This document shows, in pieces, positions 1-8,214 of a stretch of 39,013 bases of DNA (position 1 is its first letter; every line of letters starts with the position of its first letter). The position numbers and the translations under genes are program-made. Location of the stretch: the NCBI GenBank assembly GCA_020445945.1, contig JAGRFQ010000062.1, forward strand, positions 1-39,013, read 5' to 3'. The DNA comes from Rhodocyclaceae bacterium. GTDB taxonomy: Bacteria; Pseudomonadota; Gammaproteobacteria; Burkholderiales; Rhodocyclaceae. The notes below the pieces were generated by a model. It searched no databases. It was not told where the DNA came from and saw nothing but the letters and a program-made list of their open reading frames with translations.

Positions 1-34
1 AGGGCGGTGTCCTAGGCCTCTAGACGATAGGGAC
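1..34 (-). tRNA. tRNA-Glu, 5' part only (cut by window edge)
   Basis: Read on the minus strand the first 34 bases begin GTCCCTATCGTCTAGAGG and continue into an anticodon 5' stem CCGCC followed by CT. This matches the acceptor strand, D-arm and anticodon stem of bacterial tRNA-Glu. The window ends at tRNA position 33, so the anticodon (expected TTC) is not visible and identity rests on the D-arm and stem. It lies five bases downstream of tRNA-Ala and is surely co-transcribed with it. Confidence 0.8.
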
Positions 35-39
35 CTTTC

Positions 40-115
<76 letters not shown>

Positions 116-127
116 GAAAGAGCGCGA

Positions 128-156
128 ATTATAGGTGCCCAACCCCATGCTGTAAA
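128..156 (-). promoter_or_regulatory. sigma-70 promoter of the tRNA-Ala/tRNA-Glu unit
   Basis: On the minus strand TTTACA (151-156) and a perfect TATAAT (128-133) are separated by exactly 17 bp. Transcription would start near 121, a few bases before the mature tRNA-Ala 5' end at 115. Downstream of the -10 is a GC-rich CGCGCTCT stretch like the discriminators of stringently controlled stable-RNA promoters (inference). Confidence 0.85.
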
Positions 157-173
157 GCCCTTTTCGGGGGTTT

Positions 174-1601
174 TCAGTACGCACCTCCGGGCGGCAAAAC
201 TTTACCCGGATTCATCAGCCCGTCAGGGTCGATCACTTGCTTGATGCGGCGCATCAAATCGAGCTCGAGCGCCGACTTGTAGCGGACGATTTCCTCACGC
301 TTGAGTTGGCCGATTCCATGTTCGGCAGAAATCGAGCCCCCGCACTGGGCGACGACATCATGGACGATCCGGTTGAATTCCGGTGTACGCGCGATGAAGT
401 CGTCGTTGTCGTCGCGATGTGCCGCAGCCAGGTTGTAGTGCAAATTGCCGTCGCCAACATGACCGAATGCCACGATGCGAACGCTTGGGCAAATGGACTT
501 TAGCGCCGCTTCTGCGCGCGACAGAAATGTCGGGATAGCACTGACCGGTACAGAAACATCGTGTTTGACGCTGCGCCCTTCAAGACGCTGAGCCTCTGAA
601 ATGTTTTCGCGCAGCGCCCACAAGGTGTCGCACTGGGCAAGACTGCTGGCGATTACTGCGTCGGCGATGCATCCCGTTTCGAACAGCGTCTCCATCTGCG
701 CAGCAAGCATCTCTTCGAGCGGTGCGTCGGGGTCAACATCGGCCAATTCAAGCAGCACCGACCACTCCGGACTGCTTGCCAATGGCGCGCGTGCGCCAGG
801 GATGTGCGCCAGGACGACGTCCAGCGCGCTGCGACCGATCAGTTCAAATGCGCTGATCCGCTCGCCGAAGCGGCTTCTGAGTTGCTCCAGCAGATCAAGG
901 GCGCGTTGCGGTGCCGGTACGCCACACCATGCAACCACGCGCCGCCGGGGCAAGGGAAAAAGTTTGAGAACCGCCGCAGTGACGATACCCAGCGTACCTT
1001 CGGAGCCGATCAGCAGCTGCTTGAGGTCGTAACCGGTGTTGTCTTTTGTCAGGCGACGCAAACCGTCCCACACCTGCCCGTCCGGCATCACGGCTTCGAG
1101 CCCAAGCACCAGTTGACGCATGTTGCCGTAGCGCAGCACATGAACACCGCCTGCATTGGTCGCGATGTTTCCACCGATCTGGCACGTGCCCTCGGCTGCG
1201 AGCGACAACGGAAACAGGCGGCCTCGCGCGGCGGCGGCGCTCTGAACCGCAGCCAGCGTGCAGCCGGCTTCGACGGTCAGCGTGTTGTCGGTCGCGTCGA
1301 GGTGTCGAATCGCGTGCATGCGCGCCAGTGCAAGCACCACGCTGCGTGACGCGGGGAGCGGCGTCGCACCGCCGCACAGGCCGGTATTGCCGCCCTGCGG
1401 AACCAGTGCGACACCCGACTGCCGGCACAGCTTCACCACCTCGGCCACTTCGGCCGTCGCCGCGGGGCGAACAACCGCCAGCGCCTGTCCGTGATACCGC
1501 CCGCGCCAATCGCTGAGATACGGCGCCATGGCGTCGGCCTGCGAGAGAACGTGGGCGTCACCGACGCAGGCCGCCAGCTGCTTCAGAAAAATATCATCCA
1601 T
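174..1601 (-). CDS. GlcD-type FAD-binding 2-hydroxyacid dehydrogenase
   Basis: A 475-residue flavoprotein of the FAD_binding_4 / FAD-oxidase_C family, which oxidises D-2-hydroxyacids (glycolate, D-lactate, D-2-hydroxyglutarate) to 2-ketoacids. The N-terminal FAD domain carries PQGGNTGLCGGATP and IGGNIATNAGG. The C-terminal domain has FGHVGDGNLHYN and EHGIGQLKREE and ends NPGKVLP, as in D-lactate/D-2-hydroxyglutarate dehydrogenases. I chose the ATG at 1601 (MDDIF), which overlaps the end of the upstream patatin gene by 8 bp and suggests translational coupling. An in-frame ATG at 1631 would add ten atypical residues. The exact substrate cannot be read from sequence. The stop lies close to the tRNA-Ala promoter and no clear terminator hairpin is seen between them. 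Confidence 0.88.
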   Translation of the reverse strand: MDDIFLKQLAACVGDAHVLSQADAMAPYLSDWRGRYHGQALAVVRPAATAEVAEVVKLCRQSGVALVPQGGNTGLCGGATPLPASRSVVLALARMHAIRHLDATDNTLTVEAGCTLAAVQSAAAARGRLFPLSLAAEGTCQIGGNIATNAGGVHVLRYGNMRQLVLGLEAVMPDGQVWDGLRRLTKDNTGYDLKQLLIGSEGTLGIVTAAVLKLFPLPRRRVVAWCGVPAPQRALDLLEQLRSRFGERISAFELIGRSALDVVLAHIPGARAPLASSPEWSVLLELADVDPDAPLEEMLAAQMETLFETGCIADAVIASSLAQCDTLWALRENISEAQRLEGRSVKHDVSVPVSAIPTFLSRAEAALKSICPSVRIVAFGHVGDGNLHYNLAAAHRDDNDDFIARTPEFNRIVHDVVAQCGGSISAEHGIGQLKREEIVRYKSALELDLMRRIKQVIDPDGLMNPGKVLPPGGAY

Positions 1602-2550
1602 GCGTTTCCGACACCTCGTGGCCCAAAGCATATCGAATCGCCGGCATCATTCGGGCCACGGCGGCCTCGCCCTCGGCAATCGCTTCCGCCGCCCGGTGGT
1701 AGTCCATCGGCCCGACCTGGCCGACACGCGGCGAAATCTGGACATCGGCAGGTTCACCCGCCAGGCGGCTGCGCGCGATGCGTACCTGCATGATGTTGAT
1801 ACTGGTGCTCAGCACATCGATCATGGACGGAATTTCGTCCTCGGGGTCGGGTGAGCGCTCTTCATTGCGCCCAAAGCGCATCAACAAGCGCTGCGCCCAG
1901 CTCTGTTCGGCTTCTTCGGCGTCGACGTCCTTGGTCGCCGCGTGCCCCCGTCGACGCGCCCGCCCGACGATGTCTGAGCCCAGATCGACGGCAAGCACCA
2001 CGTCGGCGCCCATGGCACGGCACAGTGATACCGGCACGGGATTGACCAGGCCGCCATCGACCAGCACGCGCCCGCTTTCGACTGCTGGCGTGAACAGCCC
2101 CGGGATCGCGATGGAGGCGCGTACTGCACGCGCAACACTGCCCTCCTTGAGCCAGATTTCGCGCCCGGTCTGGAGTTCCGTCGCCACGCACGCGAACGGC
2201 ATGTCGAGATCGCTGAAATCGACATTGCCGATCTCGCGCTGGAAATACTGGATGATCTTGTCGCCTTTGATCAGCCCGCCGCGCAAGCTGACGTCCAGAA
2301 ACGAAACCACGCCCTGCCACGACAGGCGTTCAACCCAATCCGCCAGTTTGTCCAGATCGCCCGTCGCTGCCGCGGCGCCAACAAACGCGCCGATGGAGCA
2401 ACCGCAGATCACGTCGGGGGTGACGCTGGCCCGTTCGAGGGCGCGGATCACGCCAATGTGTGCCCACCCACGCGCGGCGCCGCTGCCCAGCGCGAGACCA
2501 ATCCGTGGCGCATCCCCGGCAGCGTTGACCGGTGTTGGTTCATGCATCAT
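1594..2550 (-). CDS. patatin-like phospholipase, RssA/NTE type
   Basis: A 318-residue patatin-family serine hydrolase, expected to act on phospholipid or lysophospholipid acyl esters at the membrane. The oxyanion-hole motif GSGAARGWAHIG is near residue 22, the nucleophile elbow is CGCSIG, and the catalytic aspartate lies in VDGGLVNPVP. These make up the Ser/Asp dyad of the family, so the protein looks active. There is no signal peptide. AAGGAT lies 5-8 bases before tandem ATG codons at 2550 and 2547. The gene is 28 bp downstream of rimO and overlaps the FAD oxidoreductase by 8 bp, so it is probably mid-operon. E. coli RssA is the nearest named relative I recognise, but orthology is not proven. 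Confidence 0.88.
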   Translation of the reverse strand: MMHEPTPVNAAGDAPRIGLALGSGAARGWAHIGVIRALERASVTPDVICGCSIGAFVGAAAATGDLDKLADWVERLSWQGVVSFLDVSLRGGLIKGDKIIQYFQREIGNVDFSDLDMPFACVATELQTGREIWLKEGSVARAVRASIAIPGLFTPAVESGRVLVDGGLVNPVPVSLCRAMGADVVLAVDLGSDIVGRARRRGHAATKDVDAEEAEQSWAQRLLMRFGRNEERSPDPEDEIPSMIDVLSTSINIMQVRIARSRLAGEPADVQISPRVGQVGPMDYHRAAEAIAEGEAAVARMMPAIRYALGHEVSETHG

Positions 2551-2578
2551 TGGACATCCTTTGCGGCAGGCAGCGCGG

Positions 2579-3901
2579 TTACGCGATCAGCTCGGCGTAA
2601 AGATCGTGCACGTCACAGTCAGTGACGCGAACGCGCGCGAATTGCCCCACCTCGAGGTGATGGGCATCGGGAATCACGACCAGGCCATCGACCTCCGGCG
2701 CGTCGCCCTCCGACCGCGCAACTGCGCCCTCTTCGTCGATATCATCGACCAGCACCGTGATTTCACGCCCGATCTTGGCTTCGAGCCGTTGCGTGCTGAT
2801 GTCTTCCTGAAACGCCATCAGACGCGCCCGTCGCGCCTCTCGGACCGCCTCGGGCACCGCATCGGCCAAGGTATTGGCAAGCGCGCCTTCTACCGGGGAA
2901 TAGGCAAACGCGCCCACACGGTCGAGCTCGGCCTGCTCGAGGAAGCGCAGCAGCGCTTCAAAATCGGCTTCGGTTTCGCCAGGGAATCCGGTGATAAAGG
3001 TCGAACGAATTGTCAAATCGGGGCAAATACTGCGCCACTTGCGCACCCGTTCAAGGACATTCTCGGCACTTGCCGGACGCTTCATCGCACGCAGCACACG
3101 CTCGCTGGCATGCTGAAACGGGATGTCGAGATAGGGCAGAATTTTGCCTTCCGCCATCAAGGGGATCAGTTGATCGACGCTCGGATACGGATACACGTAA
3201 TGCAGCCGCACCCAGATACCGAGTTCGCCCAGCGCCGTCGCAAGTTCGAGCAGCCGTGTCTTGACCGGGCGCCCACCCCAGAAGCCGGTACGGTACTTGA
3301 CGTCGACGCCATACGCGCTCGTGTCCTGGGACACCACCAGCAGTTCCTTGACGCCGGCGGCTGCGAGCTTTTCGGCTTCGAGCATGATGTCGCCGATCGG
3401 CCGACTGACGAGATCGCCCCGCATCGACGGGATGATGCAGAAGGTGCACCGGTGGTTACACCCTTCGGAGATTTTCAGATACGCGTAGTGGCGCGGGGTC
3501 AACCGCACCCCCTGTGGCGGAACAAGATCGACAAACGGGTCGTGCGGTTTGGGCACATGGGCGTGAATTGCCGCCATCACCGCATCGGTTGCGTGCGGCC
3601 CGGTCACCGCCAGCACCTGCGGATGCGCCTGTCGCACAAGATCGGCCTTGGCCCCCAGACAGCCGGTGACAACCACCCGCCCGTTTTCGGTCAGCGCCTC
3701 GCCAATGGCGTCGAGCGACTCTTCGACGGCCGCATCGATAAATCCGCAGGTGTTGATGACGACAAGCTCGGCGCCGTCGTAATCGGGCGAGATCTCGTAG
3801 CCTTCGGCGCGCAAGCGCGTAAGGATGTGCTCCGAATCAACCGTTGCTTTTGGGCACCCCAGGGAAACGAAACCCACACGCGGAGCGTTTGTGCGGCTCA
3901 T
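2579..3901 (-). CDS. rimO: ribosomal protein S12 methylthiotransferase RimO
   Basis: A 440-residue radical SAM enzyme that adds a methylthio group to the conserved aspartate of ribosomal protein S12. The N-terminal UPF0004 domain supplies three cysteines (SLGCPK, NTCGF, TGCLG) for one Fe-S cluster. The radical SAM core has CNHRCTFC for the second, and a TRAM domain closes the C-terminus. The S12-specific subfamily signature [10 protein letters not shown] and [13 protein letters not shown] favours RimO over MiaB. ATG at 3901 has GAAGGG upstream and gives [15 protein letters not shown] at 3916 would add five residues. The gene lies 33 bp after phaR on the same strand. Confidence 0.96.
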   Translation of the reverse strand: MSRTNAPRVGFVSLGCPKATVDSEHILTRLRAEGYEISPDYDGAELVVINTCGFIDAAVEESLDAIGEALTENGRVVVTGCLGAKADLVRQAHPQVLAVTGPHATDAVMAAIHAHVPKPHDPFVDLVPPQGVRLTPRHYAYLKISEGCNHRCTFCIIPSMRGDLVSRPIGDIMLEAEKLAAAGVKELLVVSQDTSAYGVDVKYRTGFWGGRPVKTRLLELATALGELGIWVRLHYVYPYPSVDQLIPLMAEGKILPYLDIPFQHASERVLRAMKRPASAENVLERVRKWRSICPDLTIRSTFITGFPGETEADFEALLRFLEQAELDRVGAFAYSPVEGALANTLADAVPEAVREARRARLMAFQEDISTQRLEAKIGREITVLVDDIDEEGAVARSEGDAPEVDGLVVIPDAHHLEVGQFARVRVTDCDVHDLYAELIA

Positions 3902-3934
3902 TTCAATGCCCTTCAAACCCGCAAATGAATCGAC

Positions 3935-4537
3935 TCACTTCTTGGCAGACCCGGACTTGGGCGACTCGGGCGCGGCTTCAGCCTGCGCATCGCCGGCACC
4001 CTTGCCATAGCTCGGCAGCTGGAAGCCGGTAAACAGATTGCGCGTCTGGCTTTCGACCTGCTCCTGCATCTGGGTGAGCATTTTTTTGCTCTGCTCCATA
4101 TACGCACCCATCATGCTTTGCATTGCAGGCCCCTGAAAATTCAGGAACTGTGCCCACAAATCCTGGCTGATCGGACTGTTGTCACCGTAGATCGAGCGCG
4201 CCTGATCCTGCAACTTGTGCTGCATGTCGGTAAATGCCTTGATATTGTTTTCAAGGTACTTGCCCATCATGCCCTGCATTGCGTTGCCGTAGAAACGGAT
4301 CATGTGGGCCAGCAGATCACTGGTAAACATCGGCGCACCACCCGCCTCTTCTTCAAGAATGATCTGCAGAAGAATGCTGCGCGTCAGGTCATCGCCTGAC
4401 TTTGCATCCAGCACCTGAAAGTCATCGTTGGCGAGAACCAGCTCTTTGACATCCGCCAGCGTGATGTAGGAACTCGTGCGAGTGTCATACAGGCGTCGAT
4501 TGGGATACTTCTTGATGAGTCGTGCTTGATCCGGCAT
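3935..4537 (-). CDS. phaR: PHB synthesis repressor PhaR
   Basis: A 200-residue protein with the PHB/PHA accumulation regulator DNA-binding domain at the N-terminus (LIKKYPNRRLYDT, then ITLADVKELV) followed by the PHB_acc domain. PhaR binds both DNA and polyhydroxybutyrate, and represses phasin and other PHA genes until nascent granules titrate it away. The C-terminus is rich in Q, M and A and ends in a Ser/Lys tail. ATG 4537 is preceded by GGAG nine bases away; a GTG at 4552 is the alternative. The gene has its own -10 element upstream and a terminator separates it from phaB1, so it is independently expressed and probably carries rimO with it. Confidence 0.95.
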   Translation of the reverse strand: MPDQARLIKKYPNRRLYDTRTSSYITLADVKELVLANDDFQVLDAKSGDDLTRSILLQIILEEEAGGAPMFTSDLLAHMIRFYGNAMQGMMGKYLENNIKAFTDMQHKLQDQARSIYGDNSPISQDLWAQFLNFQGPAMQSMMGAYMEQSKKMLTQMQEQVESQTRNLFTGFQLPSYGKGAGDAQAEAAPESPKSGSAKK

Positions 4538-4582
4538 TGAAATAGTCTCCACTCGGTGGGTGGTCTCCCCACTCTGCCGTCA

Positions 4583-4588
4583 ATTATA
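4583..4588 (-). promoter_or_regulatory. -10 element of the phaR promoter
   Basis: The minus strand reads CGCGGTATAATTGACGG, a perfect TATAAT about 45 bp before the phaR ATG. No good -35 is seen at 16-18 bp, where the sequence is the T-rich edge of the phaB1 terminator. The promoter may need an activator or be weak. Confidence 0.55.
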
Positions 4589-4603
4589 CCGCGGTGCAGA
4601 AAG

Positions 4604-4631
4604 AAAAACCCTGCCATAAGACAGGGTTTTT
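4604..4631 (-). terminator. rho-independent terminator after phaB1
   Basis: Arms AAAAACCCTG and CAGGGTTTTT (10 bp, perfect) enclose an 8-nt loop. On the minus strand the stem runs into TTTTTCTTTCT, so it ends phaB1 transcripts 28 bp after the stop codon, before the phaR promoter. Confidence 0.88.
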
Positions 4632-4658
4632 CGTGAGGCTTGTCGCAGTGCGGCGCCC

Positions 4659-5399
4659 TCAGCCCATGTGAAGACCACCGTTGATGTTGATGGTTTCACC
4701 GGAAATATAACCAGCCACATCGGATGCCAGGTAGGTGCACAGGCCGCCGATTTCTTCCGGCTTGCCCAAACGCTTCATCGGTACCGTGTCGGTGATCGCC
4801 TGACGGATGTCATCACGAATTGCCATCACCATGTCGGTCGCGATGTATCCCGGCGCGATCGCATTTACCGTGACGCCCTTGGTTGCCAGTTCCTGCGCCA
4901 AGGCCTTGGTGAAACCGAGCACACCAGCTTTGGCTGCGGAGTAGTTCGACTGACCGGCCTGACCTTTCACGCCATTGACCGAAGAAATGTTGATGATGCG
5001 CCCCCAACCACGCTCGGCCATTTTCGGCGAGATGTGGTGAGTAACGTTGAACAGGCTGTTCAGGTTGGTGTTGATGACAGCCGACCACTGACTCAGATCC
5101 ATCTTCGGGAAGAACTTGTCGCGCGTGATTCCGGCGTTGTTCACCAGCACATCAATCTGACCGGCTTCGGCTTCGATCTTTTCGACCATCACCTTGCACG
5201 AATCGTAATCCGACACATCGCCTTCGGCGGCAAGAAACTTGTAACCCAGCGCTTCTTGCTCGGCGAGCCACGCATCCTTCTGCGGGAAGCCCGGCAGGCA
5301 GTTGGCAACCACAACGTAGCCTTCCTTGGCAAACGCCTGGCAAATCGCCGTACCCAGACCGCCCATGGCACCCGTAACCAACGCAATTTTCTTCGTCAT
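4659..5399 (-). CDS. phaB: acetoacetyl-CoA reductase, copy 1
   Basis: A 246-residue short-chain dehydrogenase that reduces acetoacetyl-CoA to (R)-3-hydroxybutyryl-CoA with NADPH, the precursor step for PHB. The cofactor loop is TGAMGGLG. The catalytic residues are S140 (NISSVNG), Y153 and K157 (SNYSAAKAG). NNAG and the C-terminal NGGLHMG match Cupriavidus PhaB, which has the same length. The start at ATG 5399 has GAGGATAGG just upstream. The gene has its own -10 element, a possible PhaR operator, and terminators on both sides, so it is monocistronic. A paralogue of equal length lies immediately upstream. Confidence 0.93.
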   Translation of the reverse strand: MTKKIALVTGAMGGLGTAICQAFAKEGYVVVANCLPGFPQKDAWLAEQEALGYKFLAAEGDVSDYDSCKVMVEKIEAEAGQIDVLVNNAGITRDKFFPKMDLSQWSAVINTNLNSLFNVTHHISPKMAERGWGRIINISSVNGVKGQAGQSNYSAAKAGVLGFTKALAQELATKGVTVNAIAPGYIATDMVMAIRDDIRQAITDTVPMKRLGKPEEIGGLCTYLASDVAGYISGETININGGLHMG

Positions 5400-5485
5400 A
5401 GTCCTATCCTCAAGCTATTTATCGTGTTACGGCAGTATGTAGCGCCAGCGGAGGGATGCCGTGCCACACAACCAGCCTTGATTTG

Positions 5486-5491
5486 ATTATA
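5486..5491 (-). promoter_or_regulatory. -10 element of the phaB1 promoter
   Basis: The minus strand carries a perfect TATAAT in CATCTTATAATCAAATC, about 90 bp upstream of the phaB1 start and downstream of the phaB2 terminator. No consensus -35 is present at 17 bp. Instead an inverted repeat at 5511-5527 occupies that position. Confidence 0.65.
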
Positions 5492-5510
5492 AGATGAAAA
5501 CGAGCGCTTC

Positions 5511-5527
5511 TGTTGCGACGCACAACC
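5511..5527 (-). promoter_or_regulatory. candidate PhaR operator over the phaB1 -35 region
   Basis: The imperfect palindrome TGTTGCGACGCACAACC contains TGC-N3-GCA flanked by GTTG/CAAC-like arms. From memory, sites bound by betaproteobacterial PhaR/PhbF repressors have a TGC-N3-GCA(A) core. The site sits about 20 bp upstream of the -10, where a bound repressor would block RNA polymerase. That PhaR, encoded next door, uses it is inference. Confidence 0.4.
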
Positions 5528-5534
5528 ATAAAGT

Positions 5535-5568
5535 CAAAAAAATGGCGCACCCGGTGCGCCATTTTTTT
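5535..5568 (-). terminator. strong rho-independent terminator after phaB2
   Basis: A GGCGCAC/GTGCGCC core stem with a CCG loop is extended by A/T pairs (AAAAAAT...ATTTTTT). On the minus strand the stem ends in a run of T. The sequence is nearly symmetrical, so it could also work on the opposite strand. It lies 15 bp after the phaB2 stop and isolates phaB1. Confidence 0.92.
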
Positions 5569-5582
5569 ATCGCACAAGGCAA

Positions 5583-6323
5583 TCAGAACATGTGCTGACC
5601 GCCGTTGATCGAAATATTCGCGCCGGTAACGAAGGCGGCTTCTTCCGAACACAGGTAAGCAATCAGCCCGGCGATCTCTTCGGGCTTGCCCAGACGATTC
5701 ATCGGGATGTGCGGCAGAATCTTGGATTCGAGCACTTCGCTCGGGATCGCCATCACCATCTTGGTCCCGATGTAACCCGGAGAGATGGTGTTGACCGTCA
5801 CGCCCGAACGCGCAACTTCCAACGCCAGCGACTTGGTAAAGCCGTGCATGCCGGCCTTGGCTGCGGCGTAGTTGGTTTGACCAAAGGCACCCTTGATGCC
5901 GTTCAGCGACGAGACGTTGACCACGCGCCCCCACTTGCGCTCAAGCATGCCCGGCATGACCTGCTTGGTCATGTTGAAGACGCTGTCGAGGTTGGTGTGA
6001 ATCACCGCATCCCAATCGGCCTTGGTCATTTTCTTGAAGGTCATGTCGCGCGTGATACCCGCGTTGTTGACCAGGACGTCGACCGAACCGGCGCTCTCTT
6101 CGACCTGCTTGATGCACGCTTCCGCTGACTCGAAGCTGGACACGTCGCAGGGAACCCCCTGAAAGCCGTAGCCCATGTTGTTCATCGACTGCAGCCAGTC
6201 ATCGACTTTTGTGTTGCCCGGCGAATGGGTCGTTACGACCTTATATCCGAGAGCTGCCAGCTTGATGCAGATCGCTTCACCCAGACCACCCATACCACCA
6301 GTGACAAGTGCGACTCGTGCCAT
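5583..6323 (-). CDS. phaB: acetoacetyl-CoA reductase, copy 2
   Basis: A second 246-residue PhaB-like short-chain dehydrogenase. The cofactor loop TGGMGGLG, NNAG, S139 (NVSSLNG), Y152 and K156 (TNYAAAKAG) and the C-terminus NGGQHMF all fit acetoacetyl-CoA reductase. It matches copy 1 at roughly half of its positions by eye, and is diverged in the 30-60 region (THSPGNTKVDDWL) that contacts the cofactor tail. Cofactor preference could therefore differ (inference). AGGAGG lies nine bases before ATG 6323, the best ribosome site in the cluster. It follows phaC by 96 bp containing two alternative hairpins and is probably read from the phaC promoter. Confidence 0.92.
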   Translation of the reverse strand: MARVALVTGGMGGLGEAICIKLAALGYKVVTTHSPGNTKVDDWLQSMNNMGYGFQGVPCDVSSFESAEACIKQVEESAGSVDVLVNNAGITRDMTFKKMTKADWDAVIHTNLDSVFNMTKQVMPGMLERKWGRVVNVSSLNGIKGAFGQTNYAAAKAGMHGFTKSLALEVARSGVTVNTISPGYIGTKMVMAIPSEVLESKILPHIPMNRLGKPEEIAGLIAYLCSEEAAFVTGANISINGGQHMF

Positions 6324-6349
6324 ATTGTTGTTCCTCCTCTCCCATCAAT

Positions 6350-6395
6350 CCAGGGGCTGAAAATACCCTGGCGGTGCCCCTACATATCCGCCAGG
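6350..6395 (-). promoter_or_regulatory. mutually exclusive hairpins between phaC and phaB2
   Basis: Read on the minus strand, CCTGGCGG (6388-6395) can pair with CCGCCAGG (6367-6374) across a 13-nt loop, followed by GTATTTTC. The same arm region CCAGGG (6366-6371) can instead pair with CCCTGG (6350-6355). The two stems share bases, so only one can form at a time. This resembles an attenuator or an RNA-processing element between the two genes. Function is inferred only from the fold. Confidence 0.5.
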
Positions 6396-6419
6396 CTTTG
6401 AATCCATCACACCAGCGTG

Positions 6420-8147
6420 TCAGGATTTCTCTTTCACGTAGCGCCCGGGCGCAGGCTCAATCGGTTCGTATTTTGTGCTGCCGAGACGCCCCCGCGCGGC
6501 AATATCCTTGCCGCTACGCGGCTTGAGCCATTCGATCCAGTCGACCCACCAGCTGCCGGGCTTTTCCTCTGCCGCTTCAAGCCATTCATCCGGCGCAGCG
6601 CATTCGGCTTCGCCAACCCAATAGCTCCGGCGATTCTTGCTTGCCGGATTGATCGCGCCGGCGATGTGCCCACTCGCGCCAAGCACGAAGCGCGTCTCGC
6701 CACCAAGGAGCTTGCGCACCAGGTAGGCGCTCTGCCACGGCACGATGTGGTCTTCGCGGGTCGCCAGCAAGTACGCCGGCACGTCGACTTTGCCCAGATC
6801 GATCTTTTCGCCGAGCATCTTGAGTTTGCCCGGCACGCGAAGATTGTTCTCAAGATACATATTGCGCAGATACCACGCCAGGAACGGCCCCGGCAGACTG
6901 GTACTGTCGGAGTTCCAGTACAACAGATCGAAGGCCTGCGGCTTGCCGCCTTTGAGGTAATTCCCGACCACGTACTGCCAGATCAGATCATTGGCGCGCA
7001 GCGACGAAAACACGTTGGCCAGTTCGCGGCCGGGCAACAAGCCACCCTTGCCGATGGTCGCCTCGCGTGCCGCAACGCTGTTTTCGTCGATCAGGCAACC
7101 GAGTTCGCCAGAATCGGCAAAATCGAGCAGGGTCGTCATCAAGGTCAGGCTTTCGACCGGGTCCTCGCCGCGCGCGCGCAGCACCGCCAGCGAGGAGGTG
7201 AGAATCGTCCCGCCAACGCAGAAGCCCAGCACGTTCGGCTTTTTCACCTTGGTCACGCTGCGCACGATTTCGAGTGCGGTCAGCGGCCCCTTCTCGAGGT
7301 AGTCGTCCCACGTCGCATTGGCCTGCGCCTGGGTCGCGTTTTTCCACGACACCAGGAACACCGTAATACCTTGTTCGACGATGAAGCGCACCAGCGAGTT
7401 GTGCGGCTGCAAGTCCATGATGTAGAACTTGTTGATGCACGGCGGCACGATCAGCAGCGGGGTCTGGCTGACCTTGTCGGTCAGTGGCGAATACTGGATC
7501 AACTGCATCAAATCGTTTTCGTAGATCACCGACCCCGGCGTAACTGCCAGGTTGGTGCCGACTTCGAAGGCGTCATCGTCGGTCATCGAGATGCGGCCCT
7601 TTTCCAGATCCTTGAGCAGGTTCTGGATACCGTCGGTAATGCTCTGGCCTTTCGAGTCGAGTGCCGCCTTGACGAACTCCGGATTGGTCGCCGCGAAGTT
7701 GCTCGGCGCCATCGCATCGATGTACTGACGGGTCAGATATTGCAGACGCGCCTTGTTGCGACCATCTTCGATCGGCAACACATCGGCCACATTCTCGAGG
7801 TAGCCCGAATTGAGCAGATAGGCCTGGCGCAGATAATCGTAGAACGGGCTCTCGCTCCATACCTCGGCGCTGAAGCGGCGGTCGCCCTTCTGTGCGCGAA
7901 CCACCGGTTCGGCGGTCTCGCCCGGCCCGGCCTGCAGCATCTGCGACCACAGCTTGGCATGCGTCTGCATGAACTGCTGCTGGAGGGTCAACAGCGCCTC
8001 GGCATCCGGCAACGGCACCTTGACCGCAGACTGCGGCAACGCCGCATTGTGCTGTCCGACCGCTTCAAAAAACTTGCGCGTAAATTGCTCGCCAAACTTC
8101 AAGACATCTTCTGCGTTGGGGAACGTAGAATTTTTCTTGTCGGTCAT
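6420..8147 (-). CDS. phaC: class I polyhydroxyalkanoate synthase
   Basis: A 575-residue PHA synthase that polymerises (R)-3-hydroxyacyl-CoA, chiefly 3-hydroxybutyryl-CoA, into granule polyester with release of CoA. A PhaC N-terminal domain is followed by an alpha/beta hydrolase core. The lipase-like box GFCVGG holds C310, with D466 (REDHIVPW) and H494 (GASGHIAG) completing the triad. Length and box fit class I enzymes, and no phaE subunit is nearby. ATG 8147 is preceded by AAGGAGAAGGA. The gene heads the PHA region. No phaA (thiolase) or phasin gene lies in the window, so acetoacetyl-CoA supply must be encoded elsewhere. Confidence 0.96.
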   Translation of the reverse strand: MTDKKNSTFPNAEDVLKFGEQFTRKFFEAVGQHNAALPQSAVKVPLPDAEALLTLQQQFMQTHAKLWSQMLQAGPGETAEPVVRAQKGDRRFSAEVWSESPFYDYLRQAYLLNSGYLENVADVLPIEDGRNKARLQYLTRQYIDAMAPSNFAATNPEFVKAALDSKGQSITDGIQNLLKDLEKGRISMTDDDAFEVGTNLAVTPGSVIYENDLMQLIQYSPLTDKVSQTPLLIVPPCINKFYIMDLQPHNSLVRFIVEQGITVFLVSWKNATQAQANATWDDYLEKGPLTALEIVRSVTKVKKPNVLGFCVGGTILTSSLAVLRARGEDPVESLTLMTTLLDFADSGELGCLIDENSVAAREATIGKGGLLPGRELANVFSSLRANDLIWQYVVGNYLKGGKPQAFDLLYWNSDSTSLPGPFLAWYLRNMYLENNLRVPGKLKMLGEKIDLGKVDVPAYLLATREDHIVPWQSAYLVRKLLGGETRFVLGASGHIAGAINPASKNRRSYWVGEAECAAPDEWLEAAEEKPGSWWVDWIEWLKPRSGKDIAARGRLGSTKYEPIEPAPGRYVKEKS

Positions 8148-8202
8148 TCCTTCTCCTTGTTACCGTCCGACAGTCCGCTCCGCGACAACCGCCTCACCCC
8201 GT

Positions 8203-8208
8203 TACAAT
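8203..8208 (+). promoter_or_regulatory. -10 element just upstream of a possibly leaderless gene
   Basis: TACAAT lies seven bases before the ATG at 8215. A transcript from this box would begin at or next to the start codon, and no Shine-Dalgarno sequence is visible. A -35 match is poor (GCGACA, 15 bp spacer). Confidence 0.45.
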
Positions 8209-8214
8209 CCGTGC

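Noticed and set aside
150-175. Hairpin CCC-TTTTC-GGG as a terminator of the FAD oxidoreductase gene
   Set aside because: The stem is only three to four pairs and overlaps the tRNA promoter region, so it is too weak to call.
1778-3928. A 716-codon plus-strand frame opposite patatin and rimO
   Set aside because: It has no family resemblance and runs antisense to two genes with complete motif sets.
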